From the NCBI GenBank assembly GCA_029864565.1, contig JAOTTD010000007.1, forward strand, positions 1 through 64,000: a DNA stretch of 64,000 nucleotides, given 5' to 3'. This document shows positions 26,457-34,784 of the stretch, one piece after another. A program made the translations under genes and the position numbers. The notes beneath the pieces are model-generated. The model did not search any database. It saw only the letters and a list, made by a program, of their open reading frames with translations, and was not told where the DNA came from. This DNA is from Thermoplasmata archaeon (GTDB lineage: Archaea; Thermoplasmatota; Thermoplasmata; UBA10834). Position 1 is the stretch's first letter. The number at the start of each line of letters is the position of its first letter.

Positions 26457-27218
26457 TCATCGCGCCGAGGCGGAAACCCTCTCGATCTCTTCCTTCTTCG
26501 CGACGGAGTGACAGTTAACATCACCCTTGGAAGCGGCAATGATCTCGTCCGCGAGGCATTCACTGATGGGCTTCTTGCTCTTGTGCGACGACTCGAGAGC
26601 GCCCTGGCAGATGTATCTGAGCGCGAGATCTACTCGTCTCGCGGGTGCGACATCGACCGCTTTCGGTACTGAGATGCCTCCGTACTGCAGCCTCGTAACC
26701 TCCTCGCGAGGGGCCGCGTTCTGCAGAGCGTCGACCAGCATCTGAAGCGGATTCTGCTTGGTCTTCTCGTGAATAAGCACGAAGGCGTCCTCGACGGCCT
26801 TGTAACTCTTGATCTTCTTTCCAGTGAAGTCCTCAGTTCGCATCATGCCGTTGATGAGCCTCTCGACGACGCTCATCTTCGCCTTGCCGAAGGCCTTGCT
26901 TGAGTGCTTGCCTCCAGTATGTGGCACTGCGACGGGCGATGTGTCAACATATCTGGCGATTCCGGCGTCCATTATTACGATTTCAGAGACGTCGAACTTG
27001 CCGAACAGCAGCACATCGCTCAATGGAGAAGACACTTTCTCGGGCTTGGCGTCGGCCGGTGCCTTGGCCTTCTTGGGCGCCTCAGGCTTATCCTCTACGG
27101 CCTTCTTGGCACTGGCTTCGGGCGTATCGGCTTTGGGAGTCTCAGCGGCCGTCTCAGGCGCAACAGGCGCTGCGGATGGTTCCTGCGGTGCTTCTGGTTG
27201 CTTCTCTTCCTCGGCCAT
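26457..27218 (-). CDS. rps7: Ribosomal protein uS7 (S7) with long Ala/Pro/Lys-rich N-terminal extension
   Basis: The conserved uS7 core begins about residue 65 (LLFGKFDVSEIVI) and continues through AFGKAKMSVVERLINGMM and RRVDLALRYICQGA to the C-terminal SVAKKEEIERVSASAR. It assembles the 30S head near the exit site. The first roughly 60 residues (EEEKQPEAPQEPSAAPVAPE and so on) are a low-complexity extension of Ala, Pro, Glu and Lys, longer than in most archaeal uS7. The preferred start is the fourth codon of the ORF (27218, MAEEEKQ). The upstream uS12 gene ends only 5 bp before it. Confidence 0.95.
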   Translation of the reverse strand: MAEEEKQPEAPQEPSAAPVAPETAAETPKADTPEASAKKAVEDKPEAPKKAKAPADAKPEKVSSPLSDVLLFGKFDVSEIVIMDAGIARYVDTSPVAVPHTGGKHSSKAFGKAKMSVVERLINGMMRTEDFTGKKIKSYKAVEDAFVLIHEKTKQNPLQMLVDALQNAAPREEVTRLQYGGISVPKAVDVAPARRVDLALRYICQGALESSHKSKKPISECLADEIIAASKGDVNCHSVAKKEEIERVSASAR

Positions 27219-27223
27219 GCAGT

Positions 27224-27661
27224 TCACCTCACAGGCTTCTCCTTCCTGCCCCTCACAAGCTCGTTAAGCGACACGTTGTTGACCTTGATGACCTTGTATC
27301 TCACGCCTGGGATGTCGCCGTACGACCGGCCCATCCTGCCACCGATACCCTCTACGAGCACCTCGTCGTGTTCGTCGATGAAGTTGATTGCGCCGTCCCC
27401 CACAGCGAACGCGGTGATCTGTCTGCCGTTCTTGATGAGCTGTATCTTGACGCACTTCCTGATGGCGGAGTTCGGCTGCTTGGCCTCGATGCCCACCTTC
27501 TCGAGCACGACTCCTTTAGCCTGTGACGCTCCCTCGAGCGGGTCGGACTTCTCCTTCAGAGCGAGCTCTCGGCGCTTGTAGTAGCGGTCGCTCCACCTGG
27601 TCTTCTGTCTGTTGGTTCTGAGCTTTCTGGCAGTGTTCAAACCTCTTGGCAAACGCTTCAC
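27224..27661 (-). CDS. rps12: Ribosomal protein uS12 (S12)
   Basis: The 145-residue archaeal uS12 has the decoding-site loop segments ([19 protein letters not shown] and [18 protein letters not shown]). It controls translation accuracy in the 30S A site. The likely start is a GTG at 27661. A minus-strand TATA box (GTTTTAATAATCC, 27695-27707) puts initiation within about 10 bases of that codon, so the message is nearly leaderless. It is the first gene of the translation cluster; the RNA polymerase, L30e and NusA genes often found upstream are not here, a DUF99 gene being present instead. Confidence 0.96.
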   Translation of the reverse strand: MKRLPRGLNTARKLRTNRQKTRWSDRYYKRRELALKEKSDPLEGASQAKGVVLEKVGIEAKQPNSAIRKCVKIQLIKNGRQITAFAVGDGAINFIDEHDEVLVEGIGGRMGRSYGDIPGVRYKVIKVNNVSLNELVRGRKEKPVR

Positions 27662-27694
27662 CTTTCACTCTGGAGTAAGCCCTACAAACTCGTC

Positions 27695-27707
27695 GGATTA
27701 TTAAAAC
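27695..27707 (-). promoter_or_regulatory. TATA box of the rps12-rps7-fusA unit
   Basis: GTTTTAATAATCC on the minus strand lies 34-46 bp before the uS12 GTG. The AT-rich element stands out in GC-rich surroundings. Confidence 0.6.
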
Positions 27708-27762
27708 TTGTGGTTGTACGGAAGCCATGGCCAGCATATCCTTCGACACATTGGCGCGAATA

Positions 27763-28341
27763 TCACGAGCGGCCCTTCGACTCCCCCTTGGCCATGGCCG
27801 CGGCTACGAGATGTGCTATTCTTATCGGCTCGGGGACCACACCCCTCACGGTCGACGCCGACACCAGCTGCTGGAACTCCCGCCATTCGAGGCCTACGCC
27901 AGCCGCGTACAATGGCTTGCTCGATGTCGACAGTTGCTTGAGTTCGAGCCTCGTGACGAGTTCGTATCTCTCGCGCCAATCATCGAAATGCTTCTTGAGC
28001 GCATCCCGCATCGCGTCGATATCAGGGAGGTCTCTAGTGATCGTCAGCACCGGCAAACCCAACGACTCGTGGACAGCGGCAATGTCGACAACATTGAATC
28101 CGGCGAGGGCGATGCCATCCAGCAAGATTGCCTTGACCTGCTCCTTGTAACGCGACCTCGAGATCATTTCGATGAGGCGCTCTGTGCTGTCTTTGCCGTC
28201 GACGGTCACCACAGTCTTCATGACCGCCTCGAGGTACGATGGAACCCTAACGAGCGCTCCGACAACGAGAGAACGGTTGTCCCCGAATCTGAAGGGCGAA
28301 TCGTCAATGCCCAATACCCTCACGTGCGGCTTCATGGTCAT
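27763..28341 (-). CDS. DUF99 (UPF0215) family protein
   Basis: The 192-residue protein has the DUF99 signature VRVLGIDDSPF at the N-terminus, AILLDGIALAGFNVVDI in the middle and LPVLTITRDLPD. The family is conserved across archaea and predicted to have an RNase H/endonuclease V-like fold, with the aspartates of IDDSPF as candidate metal ligands; no reaction has been proven to my knowledge. Its start overlaps or abuts the stop of Pth2 upstream (28343), so the two are translationally linked. The last residues (AKGESKGRS) lie about 100 bp before the rps12 transcription unit. Confidence 0.85.
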   Translation of the reverse strand: MTMKPHVRVLGIDDSPFRFGDNRSLVVGALVRVPSYLEAVMKTVVTVDGKDSTERLIEMISRSRYKEQVKAILLDGIALAGFNVVDIAAVHESLGLPVLTITRDLPDIDAMRDALKKHFDDWRERYELVTRLELKQLSTSSKPLYAAGVGLEWREFQQLVSASTVRGVVPEPIRIAHLVAAAMAKGESKGRS

Positions 28342-28342
28342 C

Positions 28343-28696
28343 TCATACTAGAGGCAGGGACCCGGTTATTGGATCCACCTTGTCCTCGGGTGCGGGGCCT
28401 ATCCCCAAACAAGTCGTCGTATTGGGTGGTAGCTCCGTCAGCCCTGCATCTGTGATCAACGCCCTTGGCAGACCTGCCCGGGCGGCCTTCGACTCCAATA
28501 TTCTCAGCTCCTCCAAGTCGGCGGCGCGCAGGACGACCTTCCTCTGGCCTTCGCGATACCAGCTGGCGAACCACGAGGAGTTCTTCGCCCTGGACTCGAG
28601 GGCGCACGAAACGGCTGCGTGGGCGACCTGTACGGCGAGCTTGCCACCGGACATCTTGAGATCCTCTCTGACGACGACCACGAGTTTGTATTCCAT
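28343..28696 (-). CDS. pth: Peptidyl-tRNA hydrolase Pth2
   Basis: The 117-residue product starts MEYKLVVVVREDLKMSGGKL and has the Pth2 hallmarks GKLAVQVAHAA, KVVLRA and TCLGIGPAPEDKVDPITGSLPL. Pth2 frees peptides from prematurely released peptidyl-tRNA. The ORF track extends the frame 79 residues further upstream into the DUF1616 gene; that part is not homologous and the ATG at 28696 is the real start. Length matches the family. It lies between DUF1616 and DUF99 in a probable three-gene minus-strand unit. Confidence 0.94.
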   Translation of the reverse strand: MEYKLVVVVREDLKMSGGKLAVQVAHAAVSCALESRAKNSSWFASWYREGQRKVVLRAADLEELRILESKAARAGLPRALITDAGLTELPPNTTTCLGIGPAPEDKVDPITGSLPLV

Positions 28697-28721
28697 CGAT
28701 CGCTTCGTCCTTAGAGCCAGA

Positions 28722-29282
28722 TTACACCCTCCCCTTGGTGAGTCTGTCGAGCTCTTGATTGACGGCCTCGATGGAATTCCTCGCAACCTCGACCCGCTTG
28801 GAATAATATGCTCGCCTCGTCTCGCTTGTGCATTCGGTCCTCTCGGCGCACCTCTTGAGTTCGTTCTGCCAGCACTCTCGCTCCAACACCAGCTTGGAAA
28901 CCTGGCGCTCGTTAGAATGCCCTGGAATGGCAACGCCGCCCACAGTCCGAGGCGGCGGGTTCCTGTAAAGGGTTGGGTGGATCACACCCAGCCATGGATA
29001 GGCTCCTCGGAACCAGCCAGCGACGAAGAAGACGGCAGTCACGAACACGAGGGAAACCCAGAGTGGCCCCGCGGACACGTAGCCGTGATCCTCGGTGCTG
29101 ATTGCGTTTAGCGCGAACCCGACGACTATCGCGATTACGATGCTGAGGCCCATGCCCAGCGCGACTCTATATACGACATCGTATTCAGGGTCGAGCTCTC
29201 CCTTCCGAGGGAACATCACAGCGATGAGAGTGTACCCAGGTAGGAAGAATACGATAGTGATGCCCGCAAGGATCTGAATCAT
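28722..29282 (-). CDS. DUF1616-family membrane protein
   Basis: From the ATG at 29282 (MIQILAGITIVFFLPGYTL) the protein is about 186 residues. Two membrane helices flank the conserved PGYTLIAVMFPRKGELDPEYDVVYRVALGMGLS motif, typical of archaeal DUF1616 proteins, and a third helix (WVSLVFVTAVFFVAGWF) follows. The C-terminal half is soluble and helical with paired cysteines (ECWQNELKRCAERTEC). The family often accompanies surface-glycan or S-layer genes, but here it heads a unit with Pth2 and DUF99. Function is unknown. A TATA-like AATTAAATAC on the minus strand near 29323-29332 suits the shorter start. Confidence 0.8.
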   Translation of the reverse strand: MIQILAGITIVFFLPGYTLIAVMFPRKGELDPEYDVVYRVALGMGLSIVIAIVVGFALNAISTEDHGYVSAGPLWVSLVFVTAVFFVAGWFRGAYPWLGVIHPTLYRNPPPRTVGGVAIPGHSNERQVSKLVLERECWQNELKRCAERTECTSETRRAYYSKRVEVARNSIEAVNQELDRLTKGRV

Positions 29283-29458
29283 GCTGACCACTCGGCCCTG
29301 GCCACAAGCAGAAGTGAGACCGTATTTAATTGTTTTCAGAGGCCATATGATCGATTTCCGACCAGGCTGATACACGAAGTAGGGACATCGTCACGGCGAT
29401 TGATTCCCGCGTGACGCCCAATAGGCTAATTACCACCCAGTCATTACATCTCGGAAAC

Positions 29459-31408
29459 ATGTTCGAACTGAAGGAACGCGATGGACTCGCCAGAATCTGC
29501 GAGCTCAAGACCCGGCATGGGCGAGTTACGACCCCGGCACTTCTGCCAGTAGTCAACCCAAACCAGCTTACGATATCCCCGAGTGAGATGAAGGATAGTC
29601 TGGGTGTCGAGATCCTGATAACGAACTCATACATCATATGGAACGACCCGAAACTGAGGAACAGGGTCGAGGGTTCGGATCTTCATTCTCTGCTCGGTTT
29701 CGACGGCCCGATAATGACAGACAGCGGCACGTTCCAGAGCCATATGTATGGCGATGTCGAGGTCGAGCACCAGGAGATCGTGAGGTTCCAGAGGGACATC
29801 GGCTCCGACATCGGGACGATACTGGACATCTTCTCTGAGCCGCACTTCACCGAGGACGAGGCTCGGGCAGCGGTCGAAGAAACGCTCCGCAGGGCGAAGG
29901 ACTCGGTCGGGCAAAAAGGGGAGATGCTCCTCGCCGGGCCGGTGCAGGGAGGCGTCTTCCCGAACCTCAGACAGATGTGCGCCCAAGAGCTGTCTAAGAT
30001 GGATTTCGACGTGCACCCAATCGGAGGCGTCGTGCCACTGCTTCAGGACTACCGTTTCTCGGACATAGTGAACATCGTGATGGCCTCCAAGAAATCACTC
30101 GATCCTTCGCGGCCGGTCCACCTTTTCGGCGCTGGACACCCGATGATATTCCCGCTCGCGGTGCTCATGGGTTGTGACATGTTCGATTCGGCGTCCTATG
30201 CGAAGTACGCAAGGGAAGAGCGGATCATGTACCCGAACGGAACGAAGTTTCTCAACGACCTTCACGACCTGGCTTGTAGTTGTCCTGCGTGCTCCCGCAC
30301 ATCGGTGGATGAGCTCAAGGCGATGGATAAGGTTGAGCGAACGAAGATCCTCGCCGAGCACAACCTCAGGATCAGCCTGCAGGAGCTCAAGAAGGTGAAG
30401 AACGCGATTCACGAAGGCGCTCTTTGGGAGCTTGTGGAGATGCGTGCAAGGGCGCACCCTGCGATGCTGGAGGCTTTGAAGACTCTCAGCAGACACGTCG
30501 AGTTCATGGAAAGGGCGGAGCCTACCAGCCGGAGGGGTGCGTTCTTCTATTGCGGACCCGAGAGCTACGACAGGCCCGCCGTGGCACGATACAGAGACAG
30601 GTTCTTCTCGCGTTACAGGCGACCGAATACCAAGGTACTCGTCGGCTTCGAGGACGCGGACAAGCCGTACTCGAGACACTACGCGAACGAAATCCGAGCC
30701 ATCTCCAAGAAGGTGGACGCGAGCTTCATCGTCGTCTCGTTCTTCGGTCCTGCTCCCATCGAACTAGACGAGATGTACCCGATAGCCCAGTCCGTCATCC
30801 CCAGAAATCTTGACCCCGATGTCGTTCGTCGGGTAAGGAACGTCATGGAGCGCCATGCCCACAGCCACGGCTTCCCGCTCGCAGTGATGTGGGAGGGAGA
30901 GGACACTCTGAGCTTCCTGGAGGATGTCGCCCCCGGGAAAGAGCCTGTCGATGTGGATCTGTTGAGATGCAGAGCTGTTCTGGATATGCAGTTCGGGAAG
31001 GGTGCCGCCGACGTGCTCGACGGGAAGGTGGTTGAATTCGTGAAGTCGAGGAAGACCGGCAAGATACGGAACATAATCGTCGACGGACTTCACGCATTCT
31101 CGATGAGGGCGCACGACGGGAGGTTCACGCTGAAGATGGAGGGAGCAAGGATGCTGATGGACGCGCTCCCGCCTCCGAGGATGCGAGTAGTCATAGAGGA
31201 CGAACCAGCGGAATTCGCCGCGAAGGGGGCGAACGTCTTCGCCAAGTTCGTCAGGGATTGCGACGACGAAATCCGGCCCGGGGACGACGTGATCATCGTC
31301 AACACGAAAGGAGTTCTCGCGGCAGCGGGCAGAGCCCTGATGAACAGAGAGGAGATGCTGGCGTTTAACCGAGGAATCGCCGTGCGCGTCAAGCAGACGG
31401 CAGATTAG
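29459..31408 (+). CDS. tgtA: Archaeosine tRNA-guanine transglycosylase
   Basis: The 649-residue enzyme swaps guanine-15 in the tRNA D-loop for preQ0, the first tRNA step to archaeosine. The TIM-barrel catalytic domain has MTDSGTFQSHMYG with the catalytic aspartate, AGPVQGGVFPNLR, HLFGAGHP and the zinc site CSCPACSR followed by a distant histidine. The middle portion and a C-terminal PUA domain (VVIEDEPAEFAAKGANVFAK to the end) bind tRNA. Full-length architecture argues for one-piece archaeal TgtA. The ORF begins 16 codons earlier, but the ATG at 29459 gives the family's usual MFELKERDGLAR start and may be leaderless. Pcc1 is convergent 6 bp away. Confidence 0.96.
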   Translation: MFELKERDGLARICELKTRHGRVTTPALLPVVNPNQLTISPSEMKDSLGVEILITNSYIIWNDPKLRNRVEGSDLHSLLGFDGPIMTDSGTFQSHMYGDVEVEHQEIVRFQRDIGSDIGTILDIFSEPHFTEDEARAAVEETLRRAKDSVGQKGEMLLAGPVQGGVFPNLRQMCAQELSKMDFDVHPIGGVVPLLQDYRFSDIVNIVMASKKSLDPSRPVHLFGAGHPMIFPLAVLMGCDMFDSASYAKYAREERIMYPNGTKFLNDLHDLACSCPACSRTSVDELKAMDKVERTKILAEHNLRISLQELKKVKNAIHEGALWELVEMRARAHPAMLEALKTLSRHVEFMERAEPTSRRGAFFYCGPESYDRPAVARYRDRFFSRYRRPNTKVLVGFEDADKPYSRHYANEIRAISKKVDASFIVVSFFGPAPIELDEMYPIAQSVIPRNLDPDVVRRVRNVMERHAHSHGFPLAVMWEGEDTLSFLEDVAPGKEPVDVDLLRCRAVLDMQFGKGAADVLDGKVVEFVKSRKTGKIRNIIVDGLHAFSMRAHDGRFTLKMEGARMLMDALPPPRMRVVIEDEPAEFAAKGANVFAKFVRDCDDEIRPGDDVIIVNTKGVLAAAGRALMNREEMLAFNRGIAVRVKQTAD

Positions 31409-31414
31409 CCGTCG

Positions 31415-31660
31415 TCACCGCGATATTATCTTCTGAGCGACGGAAACGCACGCGAGGAAATCGTCCAGAGTGTGCAACAGGCTGTTCAACGATTCGGCCT
31501 CCACGGACGCGACGATTCTGTTGCCATCGAGCCGCGCCTCAACATAATCGTCGTTATCGGATTCGACGGTTCCGAGAACCTTCGCTGCGGCGTCGCCCGA
31601 AGGAAATTCCAGGATCATCTCACAGGTCACTCTTGGCGCATCCTCGACGGGTGTTGCCAT
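31415..31660 (-). CDS. pcc1: KEOPS complex subunit Pcc1
   Basis: The 81-residue protein opens MATPVEDAPRVTCEMILEFP, has SLNSLLHTLDDFLACVSVAQKI as the C-terminal helix and fits the small Pcc1 fold. Pcc1 dimerises inside the KEOPS complex, which makes N6-threonylcarbamoyladenosine (t6A) at position 37 of ANN-reading tRNAs. It is convergent with tgtA (6 bp apart) and close to the MtaB-type methylthiotransferase, whose substrate is t6A. The other KEOPS subunits are not in the window. Confidence 0.88.
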   Translation of the reverse strand: MATPVEDAPRVTCEMILEFPSGDAAAKVLGTVESDNDDYVEARLDGNRIVASVEAESLNSLLHTLDDFLACVSVAQKIISR

Positions 31661-31724
31661 CGTTCATCCGACTGTCGACAAAATACTTAGGATTTGTCAG
31701 GGATATGGTCAAAGAGGAAGACCT

Positions 31725-32243
31725 ATGGATGTCAAGGACGCCATCGAAGGGAGGACGAGCATAAGGGTGTTCAAGGCGGACCCCGTCGACGACTCGACGA
31801 TATCAGAAGGGCTCAGACTCGCGAACCTCGCGCCGTCAGCGGGCAACCTCCAAGCCAGAGATTTTATCATCGTCCGCGACAGGGCAACGAAGAAGCTCCT
31901 GATGAAGGCCGCGTACAACCAGGACTTCGTAGAGACCGCGCCCGTAGTGGTTGTGTTCTGCGCGGACCTCGACAGGATATCGCATTACGGCGAGAGGGGG
32001 AAAGGGCTCTACTGTCTCCAAGACGTCGCCGCATCAGTCCAGAACATGATGCTGTACCTTCACAGCAAGGGCCTCGGCAGCGTTTGGGTTGGAGCGTTCG
32101 ACGAGGACAAGGCAGCATCAGCGCTATCACTGCCGCCTCATGCCCGACCCGTTGCGATTCTGCCCATCGGCCATCCTGCTGAGGAAGGCGTGCGAAGGAA
32201 GCGCCTGCCGCTCTCTGAACTCGTTCACAGAGAGAGATGGTGA
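31725..32243 (+). CDS. Nitroreductase-family flavoprotein
   Basis: The 172-residue protein has the short archaeal nitroreductase layout: GRTSIRVFKADPVDD (FMN phosphate contact) and LANLAPSAGNLQARDF. DVAASVQNMMLYLHSKGLGSVWVG and ILPIGHPAEE complete it. Family members bind FMN and transfer hydride from NAD(P)H to quinones, nitro compounds or flavin-like substrates; the actual acceptor is unknown. A GAGGAAG site precedes the ATG. It is followed after 3 bp by a small membrane protein gene, forming a two-gene unit. Confidence 0.9.
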   Translation: MDVKDAIEGRTSIRVFKADPVDDSTISEGLRLANLAPSAGNLQARDFIIVRDRATKKLLMKAAYNQDFVETAPVVVVFCADLDRISHYGERGKGLYCLQDVAASVQNMMLYLHSKGLGSVWVGAFDEDKAASALSLPPHARPVAILPIGHPAEEGVRRKRLPLSELVHRERW

Positions 32244-32246
32244 TCG

Positions 32247-32456
32247 ATGGCACGTTGGAAGGTCGACAGGGCGATGGCCATCTGGGGCGTGGCCTTCGGC
32301 GCGATAGCCTTGGTCACAGGCGTGTTTCTACTGGGCGCGGTTGAGGGAGGGTTCCTTGCAGAAGGATTCTTTCTGATAGTCTTATGGTGGGTCATTCTGT
32401 TCTTCTTGGTCGCGAAACTGGTGAATTGGCTTACTAAGAGAGACGAACCGCCGTAG
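32247..32456 (+). CDS. Small two-helix membrane protein
   Basis: The 69-residue product has two predicted membrane helices (WGVAFGAIALVTGVFLLGAV and GFFLIVLWWVILFFLVAKLV) joined by a short Gly/Glu turn, with positive residues at both ends (MARWKVDR, TKRDEPP). It starts 3 bp after the nitroreductase stop and is surely co-transcribed with it. No family is recognised; a membrane tether or redox-linked accessory role is possible but speculative. The gene ends about 30 bp before the convergent tRNA-Gln. Confidence 0.7.
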   Translation: MARWKVDRAMAIWGVAFGAIALVTGVFLLGAVEGGFLAEGFFLIVLWWVILFFLVAKLVNWLTKRDEPP

Positions 32457-32486
32457 ACGAGCCCCGTGACTATGTGATTGTGCAGG

Positions 32487-32559
32487 TAGCCCCGGGAGGA
32501 TTCGAACCTCCGACCCGGGCTCCAAAGGCCCGGATGATTGACCACTACACCACGGGGCT
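32487..32559 (-). tRNA. tRNA-Gln(TTG)
   Basis: The 73-nt minus-strand cloverleaf has acceptor AGCCCCG/CGGGGCT with discriminator A, anticodon stem CGGGC/GCCCG around loop CTTTGGA (anticodon TTG), and T-arm GGAGG-TTCGAAT-CCTCC. CCA is not encoded. A TATA-like GTTAATATC lies about 40 bp upstream (near 32598-32606, minus strand). Confidence 0.96.
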
Positions 32560-32645
32560 GATGCGATACGCGATTGCGATGGAATACCACGCCACTGATA
32601 TTAACGATTCCCTGTTGGCCGCGCCGAGAGCATTCCCCGCCGTAG

Positions 32646-33872
32646 TCACAATAGACTTCCGACCAGGTGCGTGGGTGTCGCATCAAGGATCGAGACCTCG
32701 TAGAACTCCCTGAGGGCGACCGGCTCGGGGATGACTATCTGCCTGTAAGCACCGTTCCTGAGCAGAGTTGAGGATCCACGGCCCCTCTCTGTTGAGAGCG
32801 CTGTCATCGTTTCGCCGACAATGGCTCGGTTGTTCTCGAGGGCTGTCTCGAACCTCAACTTCGTCAGCTCCCTCGACCGCGCCTTTGCCACCCGGCCCCC
32901 GACGACGGGACCCTGCGTTGCCGCTTCTGTGCCTGGCCTCGGAGAGAAACGGGTCACGTTTACTATATCCGGCCTTAGCCTGCGTATCATCGACACGCTC
33001 GCCTCGTGGTCAGAATCCTCCTCGCCTGGATAGCCGACGATGATGTCTGTCGAGAGGGTTAGCTCAGGCACTTTCGATCGCATCCGATGTACTATCTCCT
33101 CGAATTCGGCAGACCCGTGGCCACGGCCCATCTTCGCCAGCAATCGGTCGCTTCCGCTTTGCAGCGGCAGGTGAAGGAACTTGAACACCTTGGGGTCGCG
33201 GAACACTTCTGCCAGCCTGTCAGCAATCGGCAGTGCGTTCCTTGGATTCATCATTCCGACTCTCAACCTGAAATCCGATCCTTTGCTGCATATCCTCTCC
33301 ATGAGGTTGATTAGATCGGTGCCTATGTCGAGCCCGTACACTGCGGCGTCCTGGGATGTGAGCCGAACCTCTATAGGGCCGCCCTTGGCGAGATCGGATA
33401 TCCTTTTCACAATGGTCTCGGGTGGTCTGCTTCTCACAGTCCCCCGGGCCAATCGCGTTATGCAGTAGGAGCAGTTGCCCATGCACCCGGAGGCTATTGG
33501 CACGATTGCGTAGCCACACTTCGATGCACAGTCGCGCACTCGCGGGCCAACGGAGTCGATGAGCGCGGACAGTGAATCAATGTCGCCTGGCGGTACGAAC
33601 TCAGCGTTAGGGACCTCCTCCTCAGCTGCCTCCTTTCTGGCTGTCGCGAGGCAGCCCGTGACGATGAGACGGGGGACTGACGACAGCGCCTTCGCTCGCT
33701 TGAGCATTCTCCTCTCAGTAGACTCAATGACCACACATGCCACGAGCAAGGCGAGGTCCGCGCCCTCGGGCTCCTTGGCTATTTCCCACCCACGGGACCG
33801 AAGCAGTGCTTCCATCTCGGCTGCCTCGCCGTGGTTGAGCGTACATCCGTATGATTCCACGTATGCCCGCAT
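32646..33872 (-). CDS. MtaB-type tRNA t6A methylthiotransferase (radical SAM, MiaB family)
   Basis: The protein is 408 residues from the ATG at 33872 (MRAYVESYGCTLNHGEA). It has an N-terminal UPF0004 domain with the three cluster cysteines (YGC, ACVV, TGC) and a radical SAM core with SGCMGNCSYC. A C-terminal TRAM region ends it. This matches archaeal e-MtaB/CDKAL1-like enzymes that turn t6A37 into ms2t6A37. The ORF track extends 61 residues upstream, but those residues look non-coding and a TATA-like TTATACG lies just before the ATG. Pcc1, needed to make the t6A substrate, is 1 kb away. The choice of MtaB over RimO or MiaB rests on the archaeal context. Confidence 0.9.
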   Translation of the reverse strand: MRAYVESYGCTLNHGEAAEMEALLRSRGWEIAKEPEGADLALLVACVVIESTERRMLKRAKALSSVPRLIVTGCLATARKEAAEEEVPNAEFVPPGDIDSLSALIDSVGPRVRDCASKCGYAIVPIASGCMGNCSYCITRLARGTVRSRPPETIVKRISDLAKGGPIEVRLTSQDAAVYGLDIGTDLINLMERICSKGSDFRLRVGMMNPRNALPIADRLAEVFRDPKVFKFLHLPLQSGSDRLLAKMGRGHGSAEFEEIVHRMRSKVPELTLSTDIIVGYPGEEDSDHEASVSMIRRLRPDIVNVTRFSPRPGTEAATQGPVVGGRVAKARSRELTKLRFETALENNRAIVGETMTALSTERGRGSSTLLRNGAYRQIVIPEPVALREFYEVSILDATPTHLVGSLL

Positions 33873-33991
33873 GCGGTTCACTATCAATACGAACACGTAT
33901 AACTGTTTTCCAGACGACCGCGGCCTGGCGTCTATGCAGCGGCAACTAGGAGAACCTTCATATTTCCGCAAGCCGGTTCTCGCATGATAGC

Positions 33992-34204
33992 ATGTCATCC
34001 ATAAAGGACGCGAAGAAGTATTCCAATCAGGCTGTTGGCTACGAGCACTCGACAAAGAAGCAGGCTAGGGCCGCCAAACTCCGCGCCAAGGCTGCCAGAC
34101 TCAGGGAGAAGGTCGCCAAACACGACGGTAAGATCAGAAAGCTCCAACGGAAGATCGCAGAGCTTGAACGTCGGGCGGGTGCGATGGTCGGCGCGAGGAA
34201 GTAG
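33992..34204 (+). CDS. Small basic coiled-coil protein
   Basis: The 70-residue product is very Lys/Arg/Ala-rich (KKQARAAKLRAKAARLREKV, HDGKIRKLQRKIAELERRAG) and predicted to be one long coiled coil. No family is recognised; nucleic-acid or ribosome binding would suit its charge, as inference. It is divergent from the MtaB gene, with a TATA-like TTCATATTT about 30 bp before the ATG that implies a nearly leaderless message. Composition and promoter support a real gene. Confidence 0.55.
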   Translation: MSSIKDAKKYSNQAVGYEHSTKKQARAAKLRAKAARLREKVAKHDGKIRKLQRKIAELERRAGAMVGARK

Positions 34205-34228
34205 GTGTCCACCCACCTCTGGTGCGAA

Positions 34229-34239
34229 CATATATATAC
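34229..34239 (+). promoter_or_regulatory. Strong TATA box (CATATATATAC)
   Basis: CATATATATAC puts initiation near 34262-34265, after the ATG that opens the ORF-track frame at 34205. It therefore rules that start out for this transcript and supports an initiator at 34292 or 34331. Confidence 0.6.
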
Positions 34240-34291
34240 ATTGATACAGATATTGTCAGACAATCGTCATACGACGGGATGGGGTGCCAAA

Positions 34292-34612
34292 TTGAAGAGG
34301 AGATCAGCTGTTCCCCTGGCTATAGAGAGCATGAATCGCAATGTGCCGGCAAGGGGCCACAAGAAAAGGAAGCTCAGGATATCGGTGGCAGACATAGAGA
34401 CCGGCGCAATTCTAACCAGACTCGCCGAGAACCGGACGAGGATAGAGAGACTGGAGGGAGAGGTCTGGCAGTGCTCGGACGTGGAGTGCTCCGATATCGT
34501 CGACGAGATCGACCTCCTCAGAGCGAACATCGAGCTCGGCCTCGTAGAGATCGCCGGAGGACTCGAGGAGATACCTAGTTCGGAGGAGATACTCGCGGAA
34601 GCGCTTGCTTGA
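34292..34612 (+). CDS. Hypothetical protein with basic N-terminus and acidic coiled-coil C-terminus
   Basis: Using the TTG at 34292, which follows GGATGGGG, the product is 106 residues; an ATG at 34331 is the alternative. A basic head (RNVPARGHKKRKLRI) is followed by ISVADIETGAILTRLAENRT and acidic helices (DEIDLLRANIELGLVEIAGG, SSEEILAEAL). It carries one close cysteine pair (QCSDVEC). Family unknown. The opposite charge to the neighbouring basic coiled-coil protein could mean they act as partners, but nothing proves it. The TATA box at 34229 excludes the upstream ATG. Confidence 0.5.
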   Translation: MKRRSAVPLAIESMNRNVPARGHKKRKLRISVADIETGAILTRLAENRTRIERLEGEVWQCSDVECSDIVDEIDLLRANIELGLVEIAGGLEEIPSSEEILAEALA

Positions 34613-34784
34613 GCGCCGACTCGTCGCCTTCAGGGCGGCTCGAGCCAAACCACTTATCCTGTTTATCTCCGCACGTTCTTTCATTGATGGCGTACAGCAT
34701 TAGGAATGCTATCCCGAGCGAACACTGCGAACCATTTAAGTGCATAATCACCGCTCACCTCTCGAAGATTCAGGGGGTCACTTA

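Noticed and set aside
34205-34291. Upstream ATG start (34205) for the 34.3-kb ORF
   Set aside because: A strong TATA box lies inside this stretch, so a transcript from it would begin after that ATG.
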